Shown piece after piece: positions 7,390-16,322 of a DNA stretch of 64,000 bases. Under the pieces are notes generated by a model. That model ran no database searches. It worked only from the letters and a program-made list of their open reading frames with translations, and was not told the origin of the DNA. The stretch spans positions 33,474 to 97,473 of the forward strand of contig NZ_BIMH01000017.1 in assembly GCF_004000985.1 (NCBI RefSeq), in the 5' to 3' direction. How positions within the stretch are numbered: position 1 is the stretch's first letter; every line of letters begins with the position of its first letter. Both the position numbers and the translations under genes were made by a program. This DNA comes from Paenibacillus validus NBRC 15382. GTDB taxonomy: Bacteria > Bacillota > Bacilli > Paenibacillales > NBRC-103111.

Positions 7390-9588
7390 TTATTTATAAA
7401 CCAATTTCGGATGCACAATGTATAGCAATCCGTAAACAGCGGCCCCGATCATCATTGCAACGGTAAATCCCATTGTCATGGAAATCATTACGGAAAGAAG
7501 GGAACCGGCTACTGTCATCAATCCGTTTATCGCCCAACTTACCGCCGTCTGCCGTTCCGAAACTTGAGTTAAACCATAAGGAAAGGGCATACCCATAAAA
7601 AAGCCCAGCGGGAATAACAATATCGCTGCAACTGCTATTCGATAAATCAAAGGCAAATAAAACATTTGCTCATTGTACCAAGTAATTCCCGAATTCACTC
7701 CTATCGCAAGAATTGTTATTATCAGTAAAGGGACAAATCGTTTCGTTTGTCCATTGAACCATATCCCGGATAACAAACTCCCGATTCCACCGGCAATCAG
7801 TAAAATACCCAGAACCAATACAAAAGACAACGTAGGATGGCCTAACGGTAAAATAAGCCGTTGCACAAGCGTTGTTTCAATGATAATAAAACCGATGGCA
7901 ATACCTGAAAAATAGGCGGTCCCTCCGTATCCGTTTTTCGTTATTCTAGCAAAGACAAATACGAACAAAAATGTCAGAACTACGATCCAAATAAACGAAT
8001 AGGGGATTTTTCCTGTTTTGTTATAAAAGAACGGCATATCGTCGCTATTCGCAGCCAAGTTGACTTTCTGATCGGCTAATAACTTACTTAACGAAGAGTA
8101 TTGATCATTTACATGAGGAATGTGAATCGGAATTTGCTGTATGCTCTCCGTTTCCGATTTTAAACGGTTGGCTAACATTAACGAAATCGGCCGCTTGTTA
8201 ATGATCAACAGAGGCCGTGTTATCACGCTTCCCCCCATACCCCAAACCTCGTGTCCAAGATGCTGAAACGTACCAATCACTGCAATGTGATCACTTATTC
8301 GATTGTTGGTAACCCCTTCGCTTTTAAGGGATTTTTCAACAGCAGTCATAACCTTCGCCAATTCCATTTCGTTATGAAGCAGAAAGGCAAGTCTTCCGCC
8401 CGGCTTTAACTTCTTTAGATATTCTCCTACCGCTTCAACTGTAAACATATAGTTTTCTGTTAAGGTCATACCCAAAGCGTTTTCTGACTCCTTTTTTACC
8501 AACGATAAGTAAATTAAGTCATACTGATTTTGGGTTTGCCGGATATAGTTACGGCCATCGGATACAATTTCCCTAACGCCAGGCTGTTTAAATACATTGC
8601 CTGAAAAAGATGACATTGCCTCAACAGCCCGAAAACTTCCTGGATTGATATCGACTGCCTCAATCTGCTCAAAACCGGCCATTTTTGCAGTCAGGACTTC
8701 TTGTCCCCCGCCAGCACCAATAATTAAGACCCGTTCTTTTGTAACATCTTGAAAAGCAAGAAAACTCGTTGTCCATCGCAAATAATCGACCTGCTGCAAA
8801 TCGCCTGTATATTTCGAAATTGGCGATACTGCTCCGCCATCGATCGTGATATATAACAATTGCCCATCTCCCGCGTCGTATACATCTGTGCGAGAAAATG
8901 AATTCCAATCCGAATAAACAATGTGAGTGTCTTTTTCACCTAAAAACAAATTTGCCGGGCTCGTTTGGTAAGCACGAAATGGAAGAAAGTTAGTAAAAGG
9001 TTGAACTAAGTTGAAAATCAAGATAGCAAGACCCGTTATATATATATATTTTAATGGGTTTGCAGCGGTTTTGACGCTGCAAACAAAACTAATGAACACT
9101 AGCGCCGCTGATATTAGACTGACCATTTCGATCGGACCTAGTACATCCATTAACCATATAGAAAATACCGCACCAATTCCGGCACCGGCTAAATCGAAAA
9201 AATATATCGTCCGAATATTTTCACGTTGCCCCTGCATGATTGCGGCAAGCAACGAACCACCCGCGAAAAAAGGTAAAAGTGCTACAGCCGAATAGAACCA
9301 TATATTCTGATAAGGAAGCACATATATTGTTAAAACTGAAATAATCAACAGGATAGCAAATAGCCCTAACCATTCATTGCGGTTTCTAAAGACGAATCCT
9401 GAAGATTTGTAGGCTAAAAACCCGCCAAGACCGATTCCTAATGTTGCCAGGGAAATCGTTAAAAAGACGAAGTTATAATCCAGTATCACCGAAAAAAAAC
9501 GGGAGAGGAATACTTCATATACTAAAAAAGCAAAAGCCGATGAAAATGTAATCAGCATATCTTTACGATCGCTTCGCTTCAATGACAT
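7390..9588 (-). CDS. Membrane-embedded spermidine-synthase-like protein
   Basis: This 732-residue protein has an N-terminal set of about six membrane helices, a central Rossmann methyltransferase-like domain of the polyamine synthase family (about residues 290-430; VLIIGAGGGQEVLTAKM, EAVDINPG, YDLIYLSLV, LKPGGRLAFLL), and a C-terminal set of helices. Such SpeE-like fusion proteins are common in bacteria, but their substrates are mostly undefined. GAAGGGGAAC precedes the ATG. The upstream region holds a perfect 16-bp palindrome (9611-9626). Transcription may continue into the BlaI-type operon because no terminator is seen at 7358-7389. Confidence 0.8.
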   Translation of the reverse strand: MSLKRSDRKDMLITFSSAFAFLVYEVFLSRFFSVILDYNFVFLTISLATLGIGLGGFLAYKSSGFVFRNRNEWLGLFAILLIISVLTIYVLPYQNIWFYSAVALLPFFAGGSLLAAIMQGQRENIRTIYFFDLAGAGIGAVFSIWLMDVLGPIEMVSLISAALVFISFVCSVKTAANPLKYIYITGLAILIFNLVQPFTNFLPFRAYQTSPANLFLGEKDTHIVYSDWNSFSRTDVYDAGDGQLLYITIDGGAVSPISKYTGDLQQVDYLRWTTSFLAFQDVTKERVLIIGAGGGQEVLTAKMAGFEQIEAVDINPGSFRAVEAMSSFSGNVFKQPGVREIVSDGRNYIRQTQNQYDLIYLSLVKKESENALGMTLTENYMFTVEAVGEYLKKLKPGGRLAFLLHNEMELAKVMTAVEKSLKSEGVTNNRISDHIAVIGTFQHLGHEVWGMGGSVITRPLLIINKRPISLMLANRLKSETESIQQIPIHIPHVNDQYSSLSKLLADQKVNLAANSDDMPFFYNKTGKIPYSFIWIVVLTFLFVFVFARITKNGYGGTAYFSGIAIGFIIIETTLVQRLILPLGHPTLSFVLVLGILLIAGGIGSLLSGIWFNGQTKRFVPLLIITILAIGVNSGITWYNEQMFYLPLIYRIAVAAILLFPLGFFMGMPFPYGLTQVSERQTAVSWAINGLMTVAGSLLSVMISMTMGFTVAMMIGAAVYGLLYIVHPKLVYK

Positions 9589-9610
9589 AGTTCCCCTTCA
9601 TAAGGTAATC

Positions 9611-9626
9611 CTGTTAATATTAACAG
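9611..9626. promoter_or_regulatory. Perfect 16-bp palindrome between divergent genes
   Basis: CTGTTAATATTAACAG is an uninterrupted perfect palindrome. It lies 23 bp upstream of the membrane spermidine-synthase-like gene and next to a minus-strand TTGACC that could be a -35. It is a good candidate operator for an unidentified regulator. Confidence 0.5.
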
Positions 9627-9798
9627 TTTGGTCAAATCGTGATGACCTTAAAACCAAGCAAGGGGTGATGTTTTTATAATATCTTTCCGGATTAATTAAA
9701 TGAAAGGAAGATGGTTCTCTGCCCTCACGAATATAGATGTATCATTTGGGAATTATACATCAAGAAGTAACCAACGATATAAGGAGGAGTGTTATTCC

Positions 9799-10143
9799 AT
9801 GCCAGTCACAACGCATACTGCACAGCATCACCAATCTTGTATCGACACATGTAATGCCTGCGTACAAGCTTGTGAACATTGCCTAACCGCGTGTTTGAAT
9901 GAACCGGATGTGCAGGCAAGAATTCAATGCATTCAGTTGCTGCGGGATTGTGCAGATATTTGCTCAATCTCATCTCAATTCATGTCACGTAACAGTCCCT
10001 ATGCCAAACAAATCTGTAATATCTGCGCAAGCATTTGTGATGCTTGTGCGGCGGAATGTGCGAAGTTTAAAGACGAACACTGCCAACACTGCGCCGAACT
10101 TTGCAGAAAATGCGCTGAAGAATGCAGAAAAATGGCAGCTTGA
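9799..10143 (+). CDS. Four-helix-bundle Cys-rich copper storage protein (Csp-like)
   Basis: This 114-residue protein has 19 Cys, many in CxxxC and CxxC spacing along amphipathic helices (CIDTCNACVQACEHC, CNICASICDAC). This is the hallmark of the DUF326/Csp family, whose four-helix bundles bind many Cu(I) ions. No signal peptide is visible, which indicates a cytosolic form. AAGGAGG at 9781-9787 fixes the ATG at 9799; an upstream in-frame ATG at 9700 lacks a ribosome-binding site. TATAAT at 9675-9680 is a plausible -10. It fits the copper-handling theme of the region. Confidence 0.9.
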   Translation: MPVTTHTAQHHQSCIDTCNACVQACEHCLTACLNEPDVQARIQCIQLLRDCADICSISSQFMSRNSPYAKQICNICASICDACAAECAKFKDEHCQHCAELCRKCAEECRKMAA

Positions 10144-10150
10144 CTGAGAT

Positions 10151-10191
10151 AGGGGGACGGTTGTCCCCCTTTCAGTTATCCCTCTTTTTTT
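10151..10191 (+). terminator. Terminator of the Csp-like gene
   Basis: The hairpin AGGGGGAC-GGTT-GTCCCCCT (10151-10170) is extended by imperfect ACTGA/TCAGT pairing. A T-rich tract (TTTTTTT near 10185-10191) follows. Confidence 0.7.
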
Positions 10192-10205
10192 ATTTGGATT
10201 TTTCT

Positions 10206-11396
10206 CTAATTTTCGAAAATTTGTTTAGATAATTTTTTTTGCTTTCTCTTTTTCCTTAAGATTAGAATAACGACCGTAAGAATTAACATAAACATAAATG
10301 TTATACTGGTGCTGAATGGGGATGATGCTGCCTTTTTTTCAATTGAAGGATCTTCCGTATTATCTCGTTTAAGTTCTTTATTATTATTGATTTCCAATTC
10401 TTTTGAATATATTTTTTTTCCGTCAAAGTTCAAAACAACGATTAGGAAAGCAGAATCATCGATCTGGATATCAAATTTTTCGTCTTTATCGCTTGTAAAG
10501 ATTAATTGTTCCGGGATTACAAAACGGTCGATATAAGACTCAAATGCTGAGGGATTTAAAGTAATCTTATTGGTTTGAAAATGTTCAAATCCATAGTCGA
10601 ACAATTTTACCATATCACCGTAAGCTAATTCTGACGAATCGGCTTTCAAGGTAACGGCAATCCATTCTGAATTCCCTCTCTTGACAGAGGCAACCAACGT
10701 GTTTCCGGACTGACTCACATATCCGTTTTTTACACCTGTTGTTCCTTCGTATCGCCATAGTAGTTTGTTATGATTATAGAGTGTTGTTTCCCATCCTTTC
10801 CCGATCCACTCCATTTCCTTTGTTCCAACGATGGAACGAAATATCGGGTTTTTCATCGCGTATTGCGTAATAATTGCCATATCATAAGCAGTTGTTTGAT
10901 GTTTTTCATCAAATAGCCCATGCGAGTTTTGAAAATTTGTGTTCTTAACTCCAACCGTATCCCTGACAAATTGATTCATACGTTCTGCAAATTGGGCTTC
11001 ACTTCCATCAAAATATTCCGCAATCGCTGTTCCCGCATCATTGCCTGAATTAATAAGCAGTCCTTGGACAAGTTTTAATAATGTAACCTGTTCCCCTTCA
11101 AGTAAATAAACTCTCGTACCAATAACATTTCTAGCTGTTTCGCTAACGGTTACAATATCGTCCAAATTGCCCTCTTCTATAGCTATTATCCCTGTTACGA
11201 TTTTCGTGATACTTGCGGGATACATTAAGCGATTACTTTCTTTTTCATACAATATGGTGCCTGTTGCTCCGTCAATTAAGATAGCAGCTTCGCTGTTGAG
11301 CGAAAAATGCTGATCATCTTTCGTTGCATATACCGTATTTTGAAAAACGAATATGAACGAGACGAATAGAAGAAAAAAATGATAGAATGTTTTCAC
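10206..11396 (-). CDS. D-alanyl-D-alanine carboxypeptidase (S11, DacF/DacA-type)
   Basis: This penicillin-binding carboxypeptidase trims peptidoglycan stem peptides outside the membrane. The active-site motifs are visible: SITK with the nucleophile Ser, SGN (LINSGNDAGT), and KNG in place of the usual KTG (GVKNGYVSQSG). There is a signal peptide at the N-terminus and a C-terminal membrane helix with a basic tail (LILRKKRKQKK). GTG at 11394-11396 is preferred because AAAGGA lies about 8 nt upstream; an in-frame ATG at 11414 lacks a ribosome-binding site. A TTGACA/TACAAT promoter overlaps BlaI-type operator 4, so this cell-wall enzyme is part of the BlaI/BlaR-like regulon, much as beta-lactamases are in staphylococci. 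Confidence 0.9.
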   Translation of the reverse strand: MKTFYHFFLLFVSFIFVFQNTVYATKDDQHFSLNSEAAILIDGATGTILYEKESNRLMYPASITKIVTGIIAIEEGNLDDIVTVSETARNVIGTRVYLLEGEQVTLLKLVQGLLINSGNDAGTAIAEYFDGSEAQFAERMNQFVRDTVGVKNTNFQNSHGLFDEKHQTTAYDMAIITQYAMKNPIFRSIVGTKEMEWIGKGWETTLYNHNKLLWRYEGTTGVKNGYVSQSGNTLVASVKRGNSEWIAVTLKADSSELAYGDMVKLFDYGFEHFQTNKITLNPSAFESYIDRFVIPEQLIFTSDKDEKFDIQIDDSAFLIVVLNFDGKKIYSKELEINNNKELKRDNTEDPSIEKKAASSPFSTSITFMFMLILTVVILILRKKRKQKKLSKQIFEN

Positions 11397-11432
11397 TGAA
11401 CTTTTCCTTTTCATGAACGGAATTGAAAAAAT

Positions 11433-11451
11433 ACACTACTTATTGTAGTGT
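11433..11451. promoter_or_regulatory. BlaI-type operator 4 (carboxypeptidase)
   Basis: ACACTACTTATTGTAGTGT covers the -10 of the carboxypeptidase promoter. It shares 17 of 19 bases with operator 1. Confidence 0.8.
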
Positions 11452-11471
11452 ATTAAAAAGTGCAATGTCAA
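11442..11471 (-). promoter_or_regulatory. sigma-A promoter of the carboxypeptidase
   Basis: Minus-strand TTGACA (11466-11471) and TACAAT (11442-11447) have an 18-bp spacer. The -10 lies within operator 4. Confidence 0.75.
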
Positions 11472-11546
11472 GATCTTAAGATCCTTGAAATATCCTTTGT
11501 AATATTTTGAAAATGCATATCGCTTTAGTTTTTATCTAAGAATTAC

Positions 11547-11589
11547 AGTATAGCAGTACAAAGTTAAAATAACTTCGGACTGCTATACT
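11547..11589. terminator. Long hairpin between the NIR-like gene and the carboxypeptidase promoter
   Basis: The arms AGTATAGCAGT and ACTGCTATACT are perfect and continue as AAGTTA/TAACTT with two mismatches, giving a stem of about 18 bp. No strong T-run follows on either strand, so it may be a transcription stop for the gene ending at 11716 or an RNA stability element. Confidence 0.45.
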
Positions 11590-11715
11590 ATTTCCTTGGC
11601 ATCCATTTACTTTATTTATACAGCGATTATAAGATATAACTAAATTGGATTTTCCTAAAATACCGCTCAGCACCAACCTTATACTGTTCTTTCACTAGTA
11701 GTCCCCTCTGAAATA

Positions 11716-12339
11716 TTAAGCTGCTTCAGCAACTTCTCGTAATTTTTCCAGCGATATACGTTCCGCATATCTGGCGTAGGTCTCTTTCTTTTTTCCGTTC
11801 TGCTGAAAGTCTGTAATCAATCGGGTGACTGCAGGAATAAGCTGTTCTGCTCTAAGGCCAGGTACTAACAACTGCGCAAGCCGCGCCTTCAAACCTTTGG
11901 CATCGCCACCAACATAGAGATCATATCTATCTTTCATTTTCACGATAGCAATGTCTTTTAGTAAAGGCTCGCTCGTACCGAGCGCACAACCTGCATAACC
12001 AATCTTCAATGGACTGGGAACTGGATGACCGACAATTGCCTTATCGAGTGTTTCGGCTACATCCAACCCTGCATCCTCTGCTCCTCTGCAAAAATTGCAT
12101 GCAATTAAACTTTTCGAATAAAAGCCTGCAGGGTGAATCTCCAAGCCTGCTTCCTGCAATTGTTTCTGCACTTCTTGCACACGTTCTTCTTGCAATGCCA
12201 CATAAAGCTGCTTGAATGTCGTCATTTCAATCTGGGCATCTTCCCCTACGATGGAACCTAGCAATGCAAGCTGGTTAGGCTTAAATATTGTACCACCCAC
12301 TCCAAACCCAGGTGTTACGGCAAATTTCTGAAAAGCCAT
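11716..12339 (-). CDS. Nitrite/sulfite reductase ferredoxin-domain protein (small)
   Basis: This 207-residue protein resembles one NIR/SIR repeat: a ferredoxin-like half-domain at the N-terminus (VTPGFGVGG.. and ..QLQEAGLEIHPAGF), then a Cys-rich part, ACNFCRG near residue 75 and GYAGCALGTSEPLL near 112. These could hold an Fe-S cluster or siroheme. It is far shorter than assimilatory reductases (about 500-800 residues), so it is not a full enzyme of that kind. It follows copA by 47 bp and is probably cotranscribed. A thiol or iron-sulfur role under copper stress is a guess. The ATG at 12337-12339 is chosen over a TTG at 12363. Confidence 0.7.
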   Translation of the reverse strand: MAFQKFAVTPGFGVGGTIFKPNQLALLGSIVGEDAQIEMTTFKQLYVALQEERVQEVQKQLQEAGLEIHPAGFYSKSLIACNFCRGAEDAGLDVAETLDKAIVGHPVPSPLKIGYAGCALGTSEPLLKDIAIVKMKDRYDLYVGGDAKGLKARLAQLLVPGLRAEQLIPAVTRLITDFQQNGKKKETYARYAERISLEKLREVAEAA

Positions 12340-12386
12340 TTGATTTTCACTCTCCCTTTTCAATATATATGAAGCTTAGTTCAAAC

Positions 12387-14816
12387 TTAAATTTTCACTC
12401 TCTGCAATCTCAATGCATTTAACACTACGGAAACGGAACTGAACGCCATTGCCGCTCCAGCCACCCATGGCGCCAACAAGCCAATTGCCGCAATCGGGAT
12501 TCCAGCGGAGTTATAAGCAAGAGCCCAGAATAAATTCTGCCTAATGTTCCGCATTGTCTTACGGCTCATAAATATCGCATCAGGTATACTATTTAAATCA
12601 CCACGCATCAATGTTACATCAGCTGCTTCCATGGCTACATCGGTTCCAGTACCGATCGCCATCCCGATATCCGCCAGTGCCAGGGCTGGAGCGTCGTTGA
12701 TACCGTCGCCAACCATCGCCACCTTTTTGCCTTGCGACTGTAATTTCTTGACCTCTTCCGCTTTTCCCGCTGGCAACACTTCGGCCAACACATTATCAAT
12801 ACCGACTTGCGATGCAATGGCCCGAGCCGTCCGCTCGTTGTCCCCCGTAATCATGATTACTTCTAGTCCCATCCGCTTGAGGCGATCAACAGCCGTTTTT
12901 GAAGTCTCTTTAATCGTATCAGCCACGGCTACTATTCCGGCATATTGTTGATCGATCGCAATAAGCATCGCTGTTTTCCCTTCCTGCTCTAACTTCGACA
13001 TCTGATCGAACGCCTGCTCCGCAGTTACGCCATACTTGGCCATTAAACGGCGGGTACCGGCCAAGATCACCTTTCCTTCTACAACAGCGCGGATGCCGTA
13101 TCCCGGGACGGCTTCAAACTCGCTAGCTTCGGGAAGTTCCAGACCTCTCCCCTTAACACCTGACACGATCGCCTCCGCAAGCGGGTGTTCCGAACTCTTC
13201 TCAGCTGCACCGACTAGGCGCAGGAAATCCGATTCCTCCATATTATCGACCCATACATCGGTCAATTCCGGCTCACCTTTTGTAATCGTGCCGGTTTTGT
13301 CCAAGATGATCGCCTCGATTTTATGCGTCGATTCCAAATGTTCTCCGCCTTTGAACAGAACGCCCATCTCTGCTGCACGACCGGAGCCCGCCATAATTGA
13401 GGTTGGCGTTGCAAGACCTAGCGCACACGGACAAGCGATAACAAGGATAGCTATCGATTTTTCCAATGCACTGGCAAAATCGCCTGGTGTTACAATGAAG
13501 TACCAAACCCCAAAGGCTAAAACCGCAATGGCGACTACAATCGGTACAAAGATGCCGGAGATGCGATCCGCTACCCGTTGGATCGGCGCTTTCGAACCTT
13601 GTGCTTCTTCCACAACTTTAATTATTTGAGCCAGCGCTGTTTCCTTACCGACTTTTGTTGCCTTTACTCTCAATCTTCCGTTCTTGTTAACGGTCGCTCC
13701 AATGACAAAGTCGCCTACGTTTTTCTCTACGGGAATACTCTCTCCGGTTAACATCGATTCATCTACGGATGACGTTCCCTCGACCACTTCTCCATCTACG
13801 GGAACTTTCTCACCCGGCTTCACAAGTACGATATCTCCGGTCACTACTTCTTCAACCGGAATGGTCAGTTCCTGTCCATCGCGCACGACTAGCGCGGTTT
13901 TGGCTTGTAAGCCCATAAGTTTTTTGATCGCTTCGGACGTTCGTCCCTTCGCCTGAGATTCGAATAGTTTTCCGAGAACAACCAATGTAATCAATACGGC
14001 GCTTGTCTCAAAATACAGATCCGGTCCATGATGTGCAGCATCCGCAGATGATGCCCACACAATCGATAAATACAAACTATAGAAATAGGCTGCAGACGTT
14101 CCTAGTGCAATAAGCACATCCATATTGGCGCTTTTGTTACGTAAAGCCTTAAAGGCACCCACATAAAACTGCTTTCCGATATAAAACTGGACTGGGGTGG
14201 CAAGTGCCAATTGGAACCACGGATTCATAAATAATTCAGGCATCCAGATCCACGATGTGAATGAAAAGTGGCTAACCATCGACCACAACAACGGCAAACT
14301 TAATAGGACTGAAATGAATAGCTTACGCTTTTGATGTATTATCTCTTGATGCCGATGTTCCTCCAAATTACTTTGAGCTTGTTTTGGCATTGCTTTATAA
14401 CCTAGTTTTTCTACTTGGTTCTGCATATCGGCGACAGTAACTTCCGTCGGGCTATATTCCACATGAGCTGTTTCCATCGCAAAGTTGACAGTTGCATTCG
14501 TAACACCCGGCAGCTTGTTAAGCGATTTTTCAATCTTGTTTGCACAGGCTGCGCACGTCATACCACTAAGCTGCAGGTCGATTGTTTCCTTTGCCGTCCC
14601 GTACCCCAGTTTTTGTATGCTTTGTTCCATTTTTGAAAGATCCATTACTGTAGGATCGTACGTTATCGTCGCCCGCTCCATCGCGAAATTAACATTGGCC
14701 TCTTTAACCCCTTCCAACTTATTCAAGCCTTTTTCAATACGATTCGCACACGCGGCGCAGGTCATACCAGTAATTTGCAGGGAACTTTGCTTCAATTCGA
14801 TTTGATTGGATTCCAT
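12387..14816 (-). CDS. copA: Cu(I)-exporting P1B-type ATPase CopA
   Basis: This 809-residue P-type ATPase pumps Cu(I) out of the cytoplasm. Two N-terminal heavy-metal-binding domains each carry [10 protein letters not shown] (about residues 17-25 and 85-93). The membrane CPC motif is in [12 protein letters not shown], the phosphorylation Asp in DKTGT, and the hinge [10 protein letters not shown] is present. The length and two-domain layout match Bacillus CopA. It lies downstream of copZ and csoR on the same strand but has its own CsoR-type site (14836-14850) and follows a terminator-like hairpin. AAAGGTGAC precedes the ATG. Confidence 0.97.
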   Translation of the reverse strand: MESNQIELKQSSLQITGMTCAACANRIEKGLNKLEGVKEANVNFAMERATITYDPTVMDLSKMEQSIQKLGYGTAKETIDLQLSGMTCAACANKIEKSLNKLPGVTNATVNFAMETAHVEYSPTEVTVADMQNQVEKLGYKAMPKQAQSNLEEHRHQEIIHQKRKLFISVLLSLPLLWSMVSHFSFTSWIWMPELFMNPWFQLALATPVQFYIGKQFYVGAFKALRNKSANMDVLIALGTSAAYFYSLYLSIVWASSADAAHHGPDLYFETSAVLITLVVLGKLFESQAKGRTSEAIKKLMGLQAKTALVVRDGQELTIPVEEVVTGDIVLVKPGEKVPVDGEVVEGTSSVDESMLTGESIPVEKNVGDFVIGATVNKNGRLRVKATKVGKETALAQIIKVVEEAQGSKAPIQRVADRISGIFVPIVVAIAVLAFGVWYFIVTPGDFASALEKSIAILVIACPCALGLATPTSIMAGSGRAAEMGVLFKGGEHLESTHKIEAIILDKTGTITKGEPELTDVWVDNMEESDFLRLVGAAEKSSEHPLAEAIVSGVKGRGLELPEASEFEAVPGYGIRAVVEGKVILAGTRRLMAKYGVTAEQAFDQMSKLEQEGKTAMLIAIDQQYAGIVAVADTIKETSKTAVDRLKRMGLEVIMITGDNERTARAIASQVGIDNVLAEVLPAGKAEEVKKLQSQGKKVAMVGDGINDAPALALADIGMAIGTGTDVAMEAADVTLMRGDLNSIPDAIFMSRKTMRNIRQNLFWALAYNSAGIPIAAIGLLAPWVAGAAMAFSSVSVVLNALRLQRVKI

Positions 14817-14835
14817 CTGTAGTCACCTTTTCATG

Positions 14836-14850
14836 TACCCATGGGGGGTA
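14836..14850. promoter_or_regulatory. CsoR-type operator upstream of copA
   Basis: TACCCATGGGGGGTA is a GC-centred dyad flanked by TA-rich DNA. It resembles known CsoR sites and the site at 15507-15521. It lies 20 bp before the copA start, indicating a separate copper-inducible promoter. Confidence 0.65.
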
Positions 14851-14872
14851 TAATTTTGAGTAAAAAAATGAT

Positions 14873-14900
14873 GGAAAATAGTCACTCGATGCGAGTGACT
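14873..14900 (-). terminator. Hairpin after copZ
   Basis: AGTCACTCG-ATG-CGAGTGACT is a perfect 9-bp stem directly after copZ. On the minus strand it is followed by ATTTT, so it may be a partial terminator that sets the copZ/copA ratio. Confidence 0.65.
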
Positions 14901-14913
14901 ACTTCGTTAAATT

Positions 14914-15114
14914 TCAAACCACATCATAGCCTTGCTCTTCAATTTCATGTTTGATTTTCTCAAGATTAACGTTATTTTCATCATACTGAACCTGAACTGT
15001 ACCATTTTTTAGATCAACTTTTGCGGTTACCCCAATATTTCGCAGTGCTCCTTCAATAGAATTTACACAATGATTGCAAGACATGCCTTCCACTTTCAAT
15101 GTTTGATTTTGCAT
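14914..15114 (-). CDS. copZ: Copper chaperone CopZ
   Basis: This 66-residue ferredoxin-fold heavy-metal-associated protein has the copper-binding motif GMSCNHC near the N-terminus. It delivers Cu(I) to CopA and to CsoR. AAAGGAGACC precedes the ATG. It lies 25 bp after csoR, in the same operon. Confidence 0.95.
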   Translation of the reverse strand: MQNQTLKVEGMSCNHCVNSIEGALRNIGVTAKVDLKNGTVQVQYDENNVNLEKIKHEIEEQGYDVV

Positions 15115-15139
15115 GTTACGGGTCTCCTTTATTTGAAAT

Positions 15140-15478
15140 TTACTTCATTAAAGTATTCATTGTTTTCAATAGTTCTTCAATAACCTCGACTTCACCATCT
15201 TGTATTCGTTCCACAACACAGCTTTTTAAATGTTCGGCCAATAACAGTTTTCCTACGCCGTTCAGAGCGGATTGAACCGCGGCAATTTGATTCAAAACAT
15301 CATCACAATAAGTATCCTTTTCGATTAACCCTTTTATACCTCGGACCTGTCCTTCAATCCGATTTAATCGAGCTGTTAGTGCAGCTTTCGTTTTACTGGA
15401 ATGATGACTTTTCCGTTCATCTAAACTCGAACAACAATGTTCTTGAACATCTGTAACCCCAGTTTGTATGATTTCCAC
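15140..15478 (-). CDS. csoR: Copper-sensing repressor CsoR
   Basis: This all-helical CsoR/RcnR-family repressor (about 112 residues) has the Cu(I) ligand set Cys-His-Cys: Cys in DTYCDDVL, then His and Cys in EHLKSCV. The family helix-1 signature LNRIEGQVRGI is also present. I chose the GTG at 15476-15478, since AAGGAGGT lies about 8 nt upstream; a longer reading frame would run through the promoter and operator. The N-terminal extension has a vicinal CC (QEHCCSSL), unusual for the family. Its own operator (15507-15521) lies within the promoter spacer, so it is autoregulated and derepressed by copper. Confidence 0.95.
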   Translation of the reverse strand: MEIIQTGVTDVQEHCCSSLDERKSHHSSKTKAALTARLNRIEGQVRGIKGLIEKDTYCDDVLNQIAAVQSALNGVGKLLLAEHLKSCVVERIQDGEVEVIEELLKTMNTLMK

Positions 15479-15500
15479 TAAATTGCACCTCCTTGTATTT

Positions 15501-15529
15501 ATAGTATACCCCCCTATGGTAATTGTCAA
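15501..15529 (-). promoter_or_regulatory. csoR-copZ promoter with CsoR operator
   Basis: Minus-strand TTGACA (15524-15529) and TACTAT (15501-15506) are 17 bp apart. The spacer contains the dyad TACC-CCCCTAT-GGTA (15507-15521), a typical CsoR binding site placed to block RNA polymerase. Confidence 0.85.
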
Positions 15530-15539
15530 TCATTATTAT

Positions 15540-15677
15540 CCGCAAATTCGGGTGTTTGCGCTGAAGCAATTTTCTAATAACGATATAGACAGTAAATCCG
15601 GATACCGCAATAATCAAAGCCATTCCAATAAACATGACGATTCACATTCCGAACATACCATCCATCATCCAGTTCAT
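15540..15677 (-). pseudogene. Small membrane protein remnant with in-frame TGA
   Basis: An ATG at 15675-15677 opens a frame reading MNWMMDGMFGM, then TGA, then IVMFIGMALIIAVSGF and a basic stretch before running into the csoR promoter. Met-rich small membrane proteins with a similar start are often found beside copper genes. A single TGG-to-TGA change would explain the stop. The 3' end has no clear stop of its own before csoR. It is either a decayed gene or an expressed shorter form from the ATG at 15635. Confidence 0.35.
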
Positions 15678-15839
15678 TAATCCGTCCCTTATGTCACTAT
15701 TTTTTCGAACAGTAGTTTTTTTTTAAGTCCATTTTTCTCATACCAAAAACACTAAATTTCAATGAAAAATGACACATACCCGGAGGCAGTGTCTAGACGT
15801 ACCTTATAGCTAATGATATTTTCAGACCAGAGGCGTTAA

Positions 15840-16250
15840 TCACAACGTCCTTTGGATATCGCGGATTAACGGCTTTTTTTCCACGCAGGCTATAAGCCGC
15901 TTCTCGATATCTGAAGCGATAGCCATCAGTTCATCGTTCTCTACAAGTCCGATTAAAGCCGTAGGCTTCGGCAAGCCGATCCGGGTACTCCCGCTCTCTT
16001 CATAAACGGCAAGCTTACATGGGAGGAAATAACCAACCAAAGCATTTTCTGAAAGCACACGTTTGGCTTCATTTGGATTGCATACTTCAAGAATATGATA
16101 AGTATTGTCAAAATCAACACCTTTCTCATGAAGTTTTTCCTGCATATCTAATTGCCAGAGGACACCGAATTTTTCTTCCTTTAGGTTTTCAGTAAGGGCT
16201 GAAATTGCTTCTTTAGGCGTTTTTGCTGTCTTAACAGTGTAATGGAACAT
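15840..16250 (-). CDS. DUF302 family protein
   Basis: This 136-residue cytosolic protein matches the DUF302 family in length and pattern (early EAISALTENLKEEKFGVLW, later YHILEVCNPNEAKRVLSE and LPCKLAVYEE). Members are small alpha/beta proteins, often next to metal or sulfur genes, with no settled biochemical function. Two Cys (in EVCNP and LPCKL) are at positions common in the family. AGGAAAAG precedes the ATG. It sits between the cell-wall-binding lipoprotein gene (73 bp gap) and the csoR operon. Confidence 0.8.
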   Translation of the reverse strand: MFHYTVKTAKTPKEAISALTENLKEEKFGVLWQLDMQEKLHEKGVDFDNTYHILEVCNPNEAKRVLSENALVGYFLPCKLAVYEESGSTRIGLPKPTALIGLVENDELMAIASDIEKRLIACVEKKPLIRDIQRTL

Positions 16251-16322
16251 GACTTTTCCTCTTTTCCCTGTTCAACTCGCCCGCGATGAAGACAATCGCA
16301 AGTAAGTCCTTTTATTTAACAT

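Noticed and set aside
9643..9680. CueR/MerR-type operator before the copper storage gene
   Set aside because: A partial ACCTT...AAGG dyad is present, but its spacing from TATAAT does not give the 19-20 bp promoter spacer of MerR-type control.
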